Below the pieces are notes generated by a model, which saw only the letters and a program-made list of their open reading frames with translations, was not told the DNA's origin and ran no database searches. Below, piece after piece: positions 1 through 11,283 of a DNA stretch of 64,000 bases. A program made the position numbers and the translations under genes. Each line of letters begins with the position of its first letter. Position 1 is the stretch's first letter. The DNA comes from Morella rubra (lineage: Eukaryota; Streptophyta; Magnoliopsida; Fagales; Myricaceae), in the NCBI GenBank assembly GCA_003952965.2, contig CM025856.1:20006406-20070405 (forward strand), in the 5' to 3' direction.

Positions 1-97
1 AAGGGTCAAAATGTGTCTACTTCTGCCAACTTATTTTATTACATTTACTAATTTTGATTTATTTATTTCAAAATTAACATCAAGTATTGCTATGCAG

Positions 98-274
98 GAT
101 GTATCACAGCCGTCTCAAACGCAGTCCTCTCAGCCATCACCGTCTCTGACAGAACCCGTTCAGTCATTTTCAAAGAAAAAAAGGAGCAACCCAACCAAAA
201 AGGGTGAAGGAGGGTCGCAGCCAATCCTTCTGAGGCGATCTCCGCGGAAGAAGGGTGAAACTGCAAAGAAGTGA
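98..274 (+). CDS. C-terminal exon of an unidentified basic protein, possibly a Mutator-like transposase
   Basis: A splice acceptor (TATGCAG at 91-97) is followed by 58 open codons and a TGA stop. The tail is rich in Q, S and P, then strongly basic (SKKKRSNPTKK, LLRRSPRKKG), which suggests a nuclear or DNA-associated protein; the rest lies left of the window. Serine/proline-rich basic tails of this sort are common at the C-terminus of plant Mutator-like (MURA) transposases. The gene converges on the GRF zinc-finger gene at 1185-11466, and the outer end of that gene looks like a Mutator terminal repeat. The family assignment is inference, because no catalytic or SWIM-finger region is inside the window. 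Confidence 0.45.
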   Translation, partial: DVSQPSQTQSSQPSPSLTEPVQSFSKKKRSNPTKKGEGGSQPILLRRSPRKKGETAKK

Positions 275-1184
275 CTTCACTTGTAATGCATTTGCTGTTT
301 TTTTGGGATCTGTGATGTTGTTCATAGTTTTTTGGGATCTATAATGTAATTGGGTATGATAGGGTTTTTTGAGACTTCCTCATGTATGGCTTGCTGTTGA
401 GCTTTTTTTGTTGTATTCTTATCTATGGCATGATGTGGACAAGGATGTAAGCGCTCTGATACAACATTTGAATTGGAGATGGTCAGCACTTGTACATTGA
501 ATTAAAACAGGTTGTGAATCTGCACACTGAAACTCAATATTTGAATCTGCATGGTGAATGTGCATAGTGAATCAACACTTGGTCATTGAATTAGAGATGG
601 TCAGCAATTGTCAATCTGAATTGGAGATACTCCTTTTTGCACTTGCACGTTTGGTAAATCTGCATAGTGAGTTGGTTTTGCAGATGCACTTCTTAAAATG
701 CACTTGCAGATGCAGATTTTCACTTGCACAGCTTTACCAAATGGACATGCAGTGATTTACCAAAACCACATTGACAATGCAGTGTTGGTAAAATAGAGTT
801 GGGAAATGCAGATTGTAAGATGTTGTGATTTTGTAAATGCAGAAACACACATTTGGTAAATGCAGATTGTAAATGAGTAGTTACAGATTTGGTGCATGCA
901 TAAATACCAAATCTGTCAATTGCAGAGATTATAAAACTACAATGTCATGCAAAGTTACAAAGGTTTCCAATATAGTGTACTCAGCAAATTTCATGACAAC
1001 AGTAGCAACCTGCATCTTTATAACAAGAGAAACTCAAAATGATTACAAATTCTAGAATCTGCTTGACTAACCATTACATCAAGAAAAATTACAATGTCAT
1101 TCGATGTACAATGACACACTACATCAGTATGATTACAACCCTCATACCGACATATTTCTATAAATTACAACAAAACTACAATTC
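275..1184. other. 3' untranslated and spacer DNA between two convergent genes
   Basis: No coding region is supported. The first 250 bases have the T/G-rich look of a plant 3' UTR, with TTTTTTGGGATCTGT occurring in two variants. From about 480 to 870 a short imperfect motif built around GCAGATGCA, TGCATAGTGAAT and TTGGTAAAT recurs. The right edge is the 3' UTR of the minus-strand GRF-finger gene. Confidence 0.5.
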
Positions 1185-1466
1185 CTAAAATCCTACAGGA
1201 TTAAGAACAAAGCAACAGAAATACGCAACCAAAGAACATCCAGAAACCCAACAAGACAGCCTTAAATTGCCTCTCCTTTGCCTGTGTTTAATAAGCTGCT
1301 CCTTTTGAACTTGCACTTGCTCCTCTAAGATATTCACTTTATCCTCATTTGTCTTCACTTTATCCTCTAAGATCTTCACCTTCCTCACCATTCCAGCAAT
1401 AGCATCTTGCCCATGTGCAGCAAGATTGGGGACAATCCACTCAAAAAAATTACAAGCCAAATGCCT
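1185..1466 (-). CDS. Exon 2 of the GRF zinc-finger gene (second half of the finger, coiled coil, hydrophobic tail)
   Basis: Read on the minus strand from the target duplication AGG, the exon encodes RHLACNFFEW (end of the GRF finger), a coiled coil (repeated KVKILEDKV and KVNILEEQV heptads), a basic KHRQRR patch and a 24-residue hydrophobic end before a stop at 1185. The element boundary cuts the exon at its fourth base, so the exon no longer adjoins its own splice acceptor, which is now at 10021. Confidence 0.7.
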   Translation of the reverse strand, partial: RHLACNFFEWIVPNLAAHGQDAIAGMVRKVKILEDKVKTNEDKVNILEEQVQVQKEQLIKHRQRRGNLRLSCWVSGCSLVAYFCCFVLNPVGF

Positions 1467-1760
1467 CACTACAAAAAAACAGGTCTACGGCGGCGGTCAC
1501 CAAAACGCCGTTATATGCCCTATATACCGGCGGTTTATCTCAAACGCAACAAAAAATAAACATCTAGCGGCGGTCTCTATAGCGGCGGTCAAAAACCGCC
1601 GCTATAGACCAAAGTAGCAGCGGTTGATATAGCGGCGGTCATGACCGCCGCTATATACCGCCTACAGAGCGGCGGTCACTGACCGCCGCTATAGATCACA
1701 AAACCGCAGCTTTTAAGTCTATAGCGGCGGTCATGACCGCCGCTATAGACTTAATGAAAC
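1467..1760 (+). repeat. Left CACTA terminus and subterminal palindromic repeats
   Basis: The unit TATAGCGGCGGTC occurs repeatedly in both orientations, often head to head. Two arrangements are perfect palindromes: a 30-bp one at 1627-1656 and a 42-bp one at 1713-1754, both centred on GGTCATGACC. In En/Spm, subterminal repeats of this kind are the binding sites for TNPA. Confidence 0.9.
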
Positions 1761-2215
1761 GCGCGTTTAGGGCAAATTTTTCCCCATCCCGCGCCCCCCT
1801 TTCTTCTTCCCCTTTCTTCTTCCCCCCTGGGCGATTTTCCCTCCCTCCCCGTTCGGCATTTCAACAGCGCCCCCCACCCCCCCAAATCACCACCGTTGCC
1901 CCTCCCCCCGCGCCCCCTCACGCGATTTCACCTCCCACCCTCCCCCCCATCTCGTGAATTCTGCCCCTCCCCGGCCCCTCCGAAAATTTCATCACCCCCC
2001 TCCTCCTCCACGATTTTCAGGCCCCCCTCCGTGAGTGTCACCCCCCCCGCCCTCTTCCACGTGGGTTTCAGCCCACCCCCAGCCCCGTCCGTGAGCTTCA
2101 ACCCCCCCCCCCCGCGAGTTTCACCCCCCCCCCCCCCCCCTCAGCCAATTTCAGCGCCCCCACCTCCCATTCGCACTTCAAATGTCCTCCCCTTTTAATT
2201 TCGTGAATTTCAACT
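1761..2215. other. Extremely C-rich stretch inside the CACTA left arm
   Basis: The plus strand is dominated by runs of C, including long runs near 2100-2145, separated by short ATTTC-containing phrases such as GCGATTTCACC and GTGAGTTTCA. The phrase recurs at intervals of about 30-50 bases, so it looks like a decayed C-rich minisatellite. Proline-rich open frames here are compositional artefacts. The abrupt switch to AT-rich DNA at about 2215 is notable. Confidence 0.6.
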
Positions 2216-2469
2216 CTCCCCGTTAGAAATTTACGAAATAATTCAACTGTGTTGGTTTTGCATTGCTGTTCAGGTCAGTGACTTAGACTCAATATATATT
2301 TTTGTATTTTATAAAATATGAATGAAATTAATTATATGGAGATTGGAGGTCAGGGCTTATGAATTGGATTATTGGGTTTTGTTGTGTTGGAGATTGATTT
2401 TGTTGGAGATTGGAGATTGGTTTTGTTGGAGTGTTGACTTATGAATTTGTTGTTGACTTGTTGTATTAT

Positions 2470-3215
2470 ACTATTATATGAATTGGTTGTTGAAAATATA
2501 TGAATTTTTTGATGAGAAATAGTAATTGGAATGTATGAATTGGTTGCTGAAAAATATGAACTGGAAATATATGAATTGGAATGTTTGAATTTATTCCTGA
2601 AAATATATGAATTGGTTTGTATGAATTGGTTGCTGAAAATATATATGTATTAATTGGTTGCTGAAAATATATGAATTATAATGTATGAATTTATTGTTGA
2701 AAATATATGAATTGGTTTGTATGAATTGATTGCTGAAAATATATTTTTGTTTTGTATGAATTCATTGCTGGAAATATATGAATTGAATATTTGAATTTAT
2801 TCCTGAAAATATATGCATAGGTTTGTATGAATTGGTTGCTGAAAATATATAATTAATCAATGTATTAATTGGTTGCTGAAAATATATGAATTATAATGTA
2901 TGAATTTATTGTTGAAAATATATGAATTGGTTTGTATGAATTGATTGCTGAAAATATATTTTTGTTTTGTATGAATTCATTGCTGGAAATATATGAATTG
3001 AAATGAATTTATTCCTGAAAATATATGATAAATTGGTTGCTGAAAATATATGAATTATAATGTATGAATTTATTGTTGAAAATATATGAATTGTTTGTAT
3101 GAATTGATTGCTGAAATATATTTTTGTTTTGTATGAATTGGTTGCTGAAAATATATCTTTTGATTGCTGAAAAATATTCTGAAAATATGAATTGGAATGT
3201 ATGAATTTATTGATG
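2470..3215. repeat. AT-rich minisatellite with a higher-order unit in the CACTA leader
   Basis: A short phrase, TGAATTGGTTGCTGAAAATA and variants (GATTGCTG, TTATTGTTG, TTATTCCTG), repeats about every 25-40 bases. A larger unit is also visible: the block starting near 2647 recurs near 2861 (about 214 bp later) with very high similarity and again, shortened, near 3030. It lies upstream of the transposase ATG, so it is leader or intron DNA of the element. Confidence 0.8.
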
Positions 3216-3464
3216 TCCAAAAGTCCGCTGTGTTTACTATGTTTTTTTGGACCAGGTATCGTTATTAAAAATCTATTTTCTAAATTTCTTTCACAGTTGA
3301 ACTCAATAGTCTCAACTACCGTGGTTTTCGTAACTGTGATTGAGGGACACTAGGTGACTTGCCATTCACATATTACTCTTTCACAGGTCAGTGGTATTTT
3401 GAATCTCTTCGTCAATTACTATTGTTTGTTCTTTTTTCCTTTTTTTTTTAGAGATTAGAGTTTG

Positions 3465-3765
3465 TGGATTTTATTGGAAGGCGGACGGAATAACTAACTA
3501 TTGTTGAAGATGCTGGTGTTTGTGGGTTCTGTTGGAAGGCGGAGGGTAGGGCTAACTTTTATTTGTTGTTGGTTCTGTGGAGTTTATTGGAATGTTGGTG
3601 TTTGTGGGTTCTGTTGGAAGGCGGAGGGTAGGGCTAACTTTTATTTATTGTTGGTTCTGTGGAGTTAATTGGAGATGTTGGTGTTTGTGGGTTTTGTTGG
3701 AAGGCGGAGGGTAGGGCTAACTATTATTTGTTGTTGGTTCTGTGGAGTTTATTGGAGATTGGAGG
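3465..3765. repeat. 80-83 bp tandem repeat, about three copies
   Basis: The phrase TGTTGGAAGGCGGAGGGTAG starts near 3533, 3613 and 3696, giving a period of 80-83 bp, with a diverged first unit (GGCGGACGGAATAACTAACT) at about 3479. The intervening text GTTGGTTCTGTGGAGTTTAT is shared. It sits between the AT-rich minisatellite and the first transposase exon of the CACTA element. Confidence 0.85.
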
Positions 3766-3909
3766 GGTAATTGTTATATGATGTTCGTTACGTGTGTTGT
3801 TTTATTAATTTATGTTAGTTTTATTGAAAAATCTTGATAAAATGTGAAAAACATTAAATCTTATGCATAATCTTTTTTGTTGCATTTCATATAGTTATTA
3901 TTGTCGCTC

Positions 3910-6900
3910 ATGGACAAGAGTTGGATGAAAAAGAAACGCGGGACAAGTGAATATGTGTTGGGAGTCAATGAGTTTCTGGGTTTTGCATCTAAGAGTATGG
4001 GTAGTGATGAGAGAATTTGTTGCCCTTGTGTAAAGTGCGTCAATTACAAGAGGTATAACATCAGTACGGTACATGATCATTTGGTCCAATATGGGATGTC
4101 TCCGGGTTACGATTATTGGTTTGCGCATGGTGAATTGCGAGATAGGGCAGCATCTAGTCATCCTTCTATTTCTGTTGGGGATAATGAAATGTGTGAACCC
4201 TCATCTGGGATGCATGAACTATTACACGAGGTATTTCCATTAGTACCGGAAACACAATCCCATAATGTACGAGAACAACGAGATCCACTTCCTACTGAAA
4301 TACTGCAAAGTTTTATGACATGCTTAAAGATGCAGACGAACCTTTGTATGAAGGGTGCATAAAATTTAGTAAGTTAACTGCTGTTGTACAGTTATATCAT
4401 TTGAAGTGCATGGGAGGATGGAGTAATACCTCTTTTACGTGGTTACTCCAAACACTGGGTGATATGCTCCCTGCGGGTGCAAAATTACCGAAGGACACTT
4501 ATGAAGTTAAAAAATACATGAAAGGGTTAGGACTTGGATATGAAAAGATTCCTGTTTGTCCAAACGGTTGTATGTTGTTTTGGAATGAGAATGAGAAATT
4601 AGAAGTTTGTTCAAAGTGCGGAGCTTCAAAATGGAAGGGCAATGGGGAGGGAAATATTTTCTCACGAATGAAGGTGGATCATCTAAGAGATCGAAGAAAA
4701 AACCGATGAAAGTTTTGCGGTGGTTTCCTTTAAAGCACGCTTGCAGAGATTATTCATGTCCTCAAAAACTGCTTCTCATATGAAATGGCATCACGATGGA
4801 CGTGCAAATGATGGGTTGTTAAGGCATCCGGCCGATGGTCAAGCTTTGGAAGGCATTTGATGCATCAATGTATGCTGATTTTGCTTCTGATCCTCGTAAT
4901 GTTAGGCTTGGGTTAGCAGCGGATGGGTTTAATCCTTTTGGGAACATGAGCACTAGTCATAGCACATGGCCAGTGATATTAGTACCATATAACTTGCCTC
5001 CTTGGATGTGCATGAAACGTTCATCTTTAATGTTGTCATTACTTATTCCTGGACCGAAATCTCCTTCTTTCAAGATAGATGTATATCTAGAACCATTGAT
5101 ATTAGAGTTAAAAGAGTTGTGGGATGTTGGATTAGATACTTATGACATTGCTACGAAAGATATGTTTAAGATGCGTGCGGCATTGATGTGGACAATTAAC
5201 GATTTTCCTGCATATGGTGACCTCTCTGGATGGAGTACAAAGGGACGTCTTGCATGTCCATGTTGTATGTATCAGACTTGGTCACGGTGGTTGGATAATG
5301 GTAGAAAATTTTGCTACATGGGGCATAGACGGTTCTTACCATTAAATCATAGGTGGAGAAGAGATCAAAGATCATTTGACGGTACTTATGAAATGACTCC
5401 ACCACCCTATTTTATGACCGGTGATGACATTTTCAGGGAATTACAGGGTACTTTACATTTTGAGTCAAGTGTATGGAAGAAGCAAAGTATTTTCTTCACA
5501 TTGCCTTATTGGAAGGATAACATGTTACGCCATAATCTAGATGTCATGCATATAGAGAAAAACGTAATGGACAATATCATTGGTACATTGTTAGATGTGG
5601 ACGGGAAGACAAAAGATAACTATAAGGCACGTCTTGACTTACAAAGCATGGGAATAAGACATGATCTCCATCCAAAGATCACTGATGCAGGAAAGGTTCA
5701 TTTGCCTGGTGCTTGCTACTCAATGACTCGCGAAGAGAAAGAATGCTTTCTAAAAGTGATAAAGAATGCGAAATTTCGGATGGTTTCGCTTCGAACATAT
5801 CACGTTGTGTCAAGCTTCAACAACGTAATATCATAGGTTTGAAGAGTCATGACTGTCACATCTTGATGCAGCATTTGATGCCTATTGCAATACGAAGATC
5901 ATTGCCAAGCATGGTTTGTTCTCCTTTGATCTCATTGGCATGTTTCTTTAGAGAAATTTGTTCCAAAACATTACGGATAGAGGACTTAGATCGACTTGAG
6001 GCTCAAATCCCTATAACATTGTGTCAACTTGAAAGGATATTTCCGCCTGCATTCTTTACTGTTATGGTGCACTTGGTCGTACATCTGTTGCAGAATGTAA
6101 GATGGGTGGACCGGTTCAACTTCGGTGGATGTATCCTATTGAAAGGTAATATGAATTATAGAGATATGTTATATCACGTTTCTTTGCACGTGTTGTATTT
6201 AATAAAGTCTAATATTATTGATGTAGGTGCATGCACCGTTTCAAATCTTACGTGCGCAACACGGCCGCACCTGAAGGCTCTATTGCTGAAGGATATATAG
6301 CAGATGAATGCTTAACATTTTGTTCAAGATATTTAGAATCAGTCCCAACGATCTTTAATAGATCACCAAGAAATGTAGACGATACTATGGGAGGAATATC
6401 ATTTGTTCGTCTTGATATGAAAACATGCATGCAGGCTCATCGATATATCCTTTTTAATTGCGATGAGTTAATTCAAATTCGCACGTAAGTGATGTTACAC
6501 TTCTAACTATTTCATTCAACATGTTTTTATCGATGGTGAAATTAATTTTTTAGAATTATTGTCGATGTGTAGAATGCATAAGGAGCGATTGAAGGCAAGA
6601 AACGTAGTAGTCGACCAACAGATTATGTCATCGATAAGATGCATAGGGATGAATTTTGTGACTGGTTTCGAAACTATGTATGTGTTATGTTTAAAATGTT
6701 TTGTATTGGCTGATTACTTTGAAACTTACAATTAGTTTAATCTTGACTTGTTGTTCGAGGAAAAATAGGTACAAAATATGGACGAGATGATGAAGCATCA
6801 ACTTCCAAATAGAGTTCGATGGCTTGCTAAAGGTCCAAACCCCGAAGCTAGATCATTTAGCCGATATGTATATAATGGTGTGAAATTTCGTACAAAAGAC

Positions 6901-7398
6901 AATGAAATAGGCAGAACAACTCAAAATAGTGGAGTATGTGTGACTGTTGAAGGGGGCACCACATATTACGGGCGAATTATAAGTATCATTGAGTTAAACT
7001 ATTTTGGTGAAGAATGTTTTGTACTATTCAAATGTGATTGGGTTGACACAGCTATTGGTAGGGGATATAAAGTTGATGAGTTTGGATTCGAACTTGTTAA
7101 TTTTTCGCGTTTAGTGCATACTGGAGATCGATTAAGCGATGATCCATTCATTTTGGCACCACAAGCATCTCAAGTATACTATGTAGCAGATGAAAGACAT
7201 CCAAATTGGGAAGTAGTTGTCAAGACCAAACCAAGAGATGTGTTTGATGCTGGTAATGATGACGACATAGATGACTACTGTGAAAATGAACCTTACAATT
7301 TCAACGTTGAGCAAAACGAGAATGTACACGATGATTTGACGTGGTTTAGAAATGAGGTGGAAGGAACAACACTAGATATACCTCAGGAATTTCCTATG
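3910..7398 (+). pseudogene. CACTA transposase, TNPD/tnp2 type, frame broken
   Basis: ATG at 3910 opens MDKSWMKKKRGTSEYVLGV, the transposase-associated domain. The tnp2 transposase domain follows (about 4310-5810), with family landmarks DPRNVRLGLAADGFNPFGNM, STKGRLACPCC, LRHNLDVMHIEKNV and KTKDNYKARLDLQSMGIR. Next come a DUF4218 region (about 5780-6480: GLKSHDCHILMQ, LERIFPPAFF, NTAAPEGSIAEGY) and a DUF4216 domain (about 6850-7220: TQNSGVCVTVEGG, CDWVD, DPFILAPQASQVYYVADERH). Introns are visible at about 6145-6228, 6485-6581 and 6661-6768. The reading frame shifts about six times (near 4308, 4690, 4735, 4845, 5770 and 6105), so no intact transposase can be made. This protein normally cuts the CACTA ends in the nucleus. 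Confidence 0.92.
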
Positions 7399-7565
7399 GT
7401 ATGTCAAATATGTCTCTGTTTTTGTGATTGAAATATTTTTTTCTTACATGCTCAGATTTACCATATATTCGTTTTGTTGATGTTTTGTTTAAGGAAATGT
7501 GTTTTGTATTGTTCAATTTTACATTGAAATCACTTTTATGCATGTCAATACATTGTATAGGTACA

Positions 7566-9493
7566 ATGACGAGGAAGAGATTCAGGACTATATCTTCTTC
7601 ATCACAGCCACCTGTGCCACCATCACAAGAAGCAACGGCATCACAAGAAGCAACGCCGTCACAGCCACCTGCGCATCCTTCAGAACAGGCTACGATGCCA
7701 TCGTCCGACTATGATCAATCTTTGAACGATAATGAAATAATTGGTATGTTCATAACCACAATAGAGATAATCTAAGGGAAATATGTTACTCGATTTCGTT
7801 TCACATGCTAAATGTGCAGGTCATACTGAAGTCCGGAAAGTGCGTGGCGGCACGCGGATGACGGACGTCTGGAATCTGAAGGAAGACGAATTGATTCCAG
7901 TACAATTCAATGGCAATGGGCAGCCATTGGGTGATGAAGGGGGAATATTTAACAAATTCACTGGTTGTGTTGCCCGTGTTGCGAATCAAATCCCCCTAGA
8001 TGCGGCGGATTGGCGTAAAGTCCCAATGTCAATAAAAGAGGACTGTTGGAGCCTCATGACGGTATAATTTTGGTTATTTGTCACAATTGTTATTCAACTA
8101 TATGAATTTAATAATTGACGCACCTAACTGTTGGGTATATTTTGCAGAAACGGTTTACAATCCCCGAGCCTCCATTGGGGGATATTGTCAAGAGCTGGTT
8201 CCTCAAAGATTTAGGAGAGAAATGGAGGAATTACAAGTGTAGTTTAAAGCAAAATATTTTGATGAGGCCTTTACGCCTCAGTATGTGAAAAATAATGCTC
8301 CAACAGACGTTAATTTGGAGCAATTTTGCAAATTAGTCGATTTTTGGTATTCTGATGCAGGACGGGTATGACATTTATTTATTCGTATTATAATTTTTAT
8401 GAATATAACTTCTTATTAATTTTAACTGTCTTGATGTTAATAAGCATCGAAGTCATGCTGGAAAACAAAATAGATCGCTCCAAACGACGGTCCACACTGC
8501 AGGATCAAAGAGCTTCGCACGTTATGCTCACGAATTGGTATGTAGTACTTTCATTAGTTTGTTTAATAGTATAGTACTTATCATTGTCATTCTTATTTGT
8601 AATTTAAAATTTCATCACGATTTCGTGTTTGTGATGCAGGAAAAAGAGAAACAAGTTCCAATCAATCGAGCGGATTTATATAAAACTGTCCATATGCGTT
8701 CTGACGGATCTCCAATAAATCCGGACGTAGCAGAGAAAATAGTATGTCATTATTACAATTGGAGATTGATTTCAATGTGCGAATATTAATTCAAAATTTA
8801 ATTGTACGTTGTACTCTCTCAGAGGCGAATGGAGGAGATTGGACTGAACGATTCAGGAAGTTCACAAACTTCTGACGAATTTAGAGTGGATGGCAGCATC
8901 GGTTGGTCACCATCTGACCGATATGCACAAGTGATTGGTCCAGAACGACATGGTCGCATTCGCGGCGTTGGATTAGGACCAACTCCTTCATCTCATCCTA
9001 CCAACACCAACGTAAGATACAGTCAGCCGACATCCTCTAGTAACGAGAGAGCCGTATTTATGGAAAATAGAGTTCAGATGTTGGAGTCTGAAGTAGCATC
9101 GCTAAATCTACAATACAAATGATGGCACAAGCTTGGGTAAAAGTTTTATTTACTTATCCTTAAATATTACTATTGACTCTATTTATGTATATTTCGTAGT
9201 TAATTAATGTTTGTTTAACTGTTGTAGGAGCAACGTCAATACCAAGATGTTCCCAATAACAATCAGGTTTCACCAGCAATTCATAGATCATCTCATGCAA
9301 GTCGGAAAACAAGTGTTGGTAAGATACAAACATAAATGAATACTGTTATTAATTTAATTTTAAGTATGTACGAAGCTCTTTTAGCTTTGTTCATGTCATT
9401 ACTGTTTGTTAATTTTACAATATTGTAATAGCAGACAATGCCGATGACGCAGAAAGTGGAGGAGCAGATGGTGCTGAAGGTGGACAGGATTAA
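7566..9493 (+). pseudogene. CACTA accessory gene, TNPA / Transposase_24 type
   Basis: Nine exons with GT-AG borders: 7566-7743, 7820-8061, 8148-8365, 8445-8537, 8640-8741, 8823-9136, 9228-9318 and 9435-9493, with a frame change inside the third (about 8248) and the sixth (about 9115) that makes the count of usable exons uncertain. The start is MTRKRFRTISSSSQPP and a QP/S-rich leader. The core matches plant Transposase_24 proteins: VRGGTRMTDVW, the WRKVPMSIKEDCW segment, KRFTIPEPP, then HRSHAGKQNRS and GLGPTPSS. The acidic end ESGGADGAEGGQD precedes TAA at 9491. In En/Spm the equivalent product binds subterminal repeats and aids excision. It lies 167 bp after the TNPD-like gene on the same strand. 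Confidence 0.85.
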
Positions 9494-9717
9494 ATTTAGA
9501 GTTATTTGTACTTCAATGTCATGACTTGTTAGCTTTTAGTCTATTGAGAAAATACCATTAACTTATTTTTGTTTGATGTAAAACTTGTAAGACCCCCTTA
9601 TAATGAAATATATTTTGTTTTATTGCACTTTTCTTTGTTTCCATTAATCAATTAAAATCTATAATCAAATTTGTATGGTAGGAAAATATAACCCAAAAAA
9701 AATTAAAAAAAAAAAAA

Positions 9718-10017
9718 ACCTCCTAACCGCCGCTATAACCCTATATCAGACCGCCGCTAAAAACATGTAGCGGCGGTCACCTGGCCGCCGCTACAGATCG
9801 TCCGCGGCAAAAAGTTGGCTCTATAGCGGCGGTCAGACCGCCGCTATATAGCCAACGTATACACCAGCGGTCTCCACAACCGCCGCTATAGGGCTGTGCC
9901 GACGGCGATATAGCGGCGCGACCGCCGCTAAAAAACGCTGCTATAGGATATAGCAGCGGTTTTGGAACCTATAGCGGCGGTTTACGGCTGCCGCTATAGG
10001 TCTTTATTTCTGTAGTG
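9718..10017 (-). repeat. Right CACTA terminus and subterminal repeats
   Basis: The same GCGGCGGTC / GACCGCCGC units as at the left end appear here as spaced inverted pairs (for example around 9768-9800 and 9820-9850), ending with the terminal inverted repeat at 10001-10017. Units here are more diverged, and more often interrupted by a few bases, than the perfect palindromes on the left. Confidence 0.9.
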
Positions 10018-10020
10018 CCT

Positions 10021-11283
10021 CTGGAATCAAAGATAAATAAATGATCAATATTGACACTCCAAAGACATTCAAAAAGACATAAACTCTAACCCATCACATG
10101 CAAAACAACTTGCAGAAAGCCATATCAGAGCAATCAATACTAAAAATTAAGTAAAATCCAAGCTCTCCTTTATTATATTCACCAAAGATGAATTTGATCC
10201 TAAAATTTGCTTCACTAAATCATGCGCACTAACCTAGTTATCTAAATAATGGCCTAGCAACTTCACAAAATTTCATAACTTCAATTTTGGATTCATACTC
10301 CAGTTCTCTATAGTTACTTCCATAGATGTATATTAGGACAACAGCACAAGATAAACACCAGAGATGAGCATAGAGAAGTACATCTTTCCATGTAAAGAGT
10401 GGGAATTAGGACAAATTATAAATGGACTTACACAGGTATATATTATACATATTACTATCAGTATATCATTATAAATGGACAAATCATTATTTTTGTATAA
10501 TGATCACTAATTTGAATACTTCTCAGAGTAATTGTGGCGTGGCTAATAGGTTCATGAAATCTTCAAAACTCATAATTTAAAGCAATGACACAGAGAGAAG
10601 CCAATGACTATACATATACTGAATTCCATGTAGCAATCATAATATCCTTCCAATCAATTCCCAAAGTCTTCCAAATCACATGATGATAGAGTGAGGCATC
10701 AGATATTTACTGCTAGAGGCATAACTTTAAACTATAAGGTAATTCAACACTTGTTAGAGGTAATTAGTTCCAAAATTAACTTTCCTTAATTTTCTTCTCA
10801 AAAGCTAACTGGGGTTTCTATCTAACACTCGAATAGTTCCCATATAGTTGTCTCATGATGATAGAGTGAGGCATCAGATATTTACTGGGTTCCACTTTGT
10901 CTTACTACACTGTCGTCCCTTAGCTTATTGAATTCAAAAGTGAGCTTGAGCTTTGAAGGGAATGTGCCTGTAGGTTAAACTTAACAATCTTCACCAACTT
11001 AGCTTAATTGTCTCATAACTTTCCATAATTTTCTTCTCTCTGCCACCAGTTTCAAAAGCTAACTAGGGTTTGTATCTAACACTTGAACAGCACCCATATA
11101 ATTCAATTGAAAAACTATTATGGGACATCAAAACCTACTAAAAGCACAACAATTGACAAATAGAATTGCAGCTAACACCAAAAGTTTCTAACAGTAAACC
11201 TAATTGTGTATGCAAAACCTTAAATCTCCCTTTTAGCTTCACAATTTAGAAACTAAACTGAAAGATATGCACTGGATGCTAAC
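10021..11283 (-). other. Intron of the GRF zinc-finger gene
   Basis: This is the intron between exon 1 (donor at 11283) and the acceptor at 10021. It is AT-rich and contains no supported gene. A 30-base phrase beginning ATGATGATAGAGTGAGGCAT occurs near 10680 and again near 10856, and GCTAACTGGGGTTTCTATCT near 10804 recurs in variant form near 11057, indicating a diverged internal duplication about 175-250 bp apart. Confidence 0.6.

Larger units (their letters stand above)
1467..10017 (+). mobile_element. CACTA (En/Spm) DNA transposon, full length, 8551 bp
   Basis: The left end is CACTACAAAAAAACAGG and the right end is the complement of CACTACAGAAATAAAGACC. The 3-bp target duplication CCT occurs at 1464-1466 and 10018-10020, exactly the size CACTA elements make. 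GC-rich subterminal repeats flank both ends. Inside, on the plus strand, lie a TNPD/tnp2-type transposase gene (3910-7398) and a TNPA/Transposase_24-type gene (7566-9493), the usual two-gene order. Termini and target duplication are clean, but the transposase frame is broken about six times, so the copy is probably no longer autonomous although it might still be mobilised in trans. Confidence 0.95.

Noticed and set aside
1733-2198. Proline-rich frames suggesting an extensin-like protein
   Set aside because: They result from C runs in the CACTA left arm; overlapping frames are all proline-rich, and no start context, signal peptide or repeat motif such as SPPPP with Tyr is consistent.
2470-3765. 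Tandem arrays considered as a CRISPR array
   Set aside because: Units are direct tandem repeats without unique spacers, inside a plant CACTA element.
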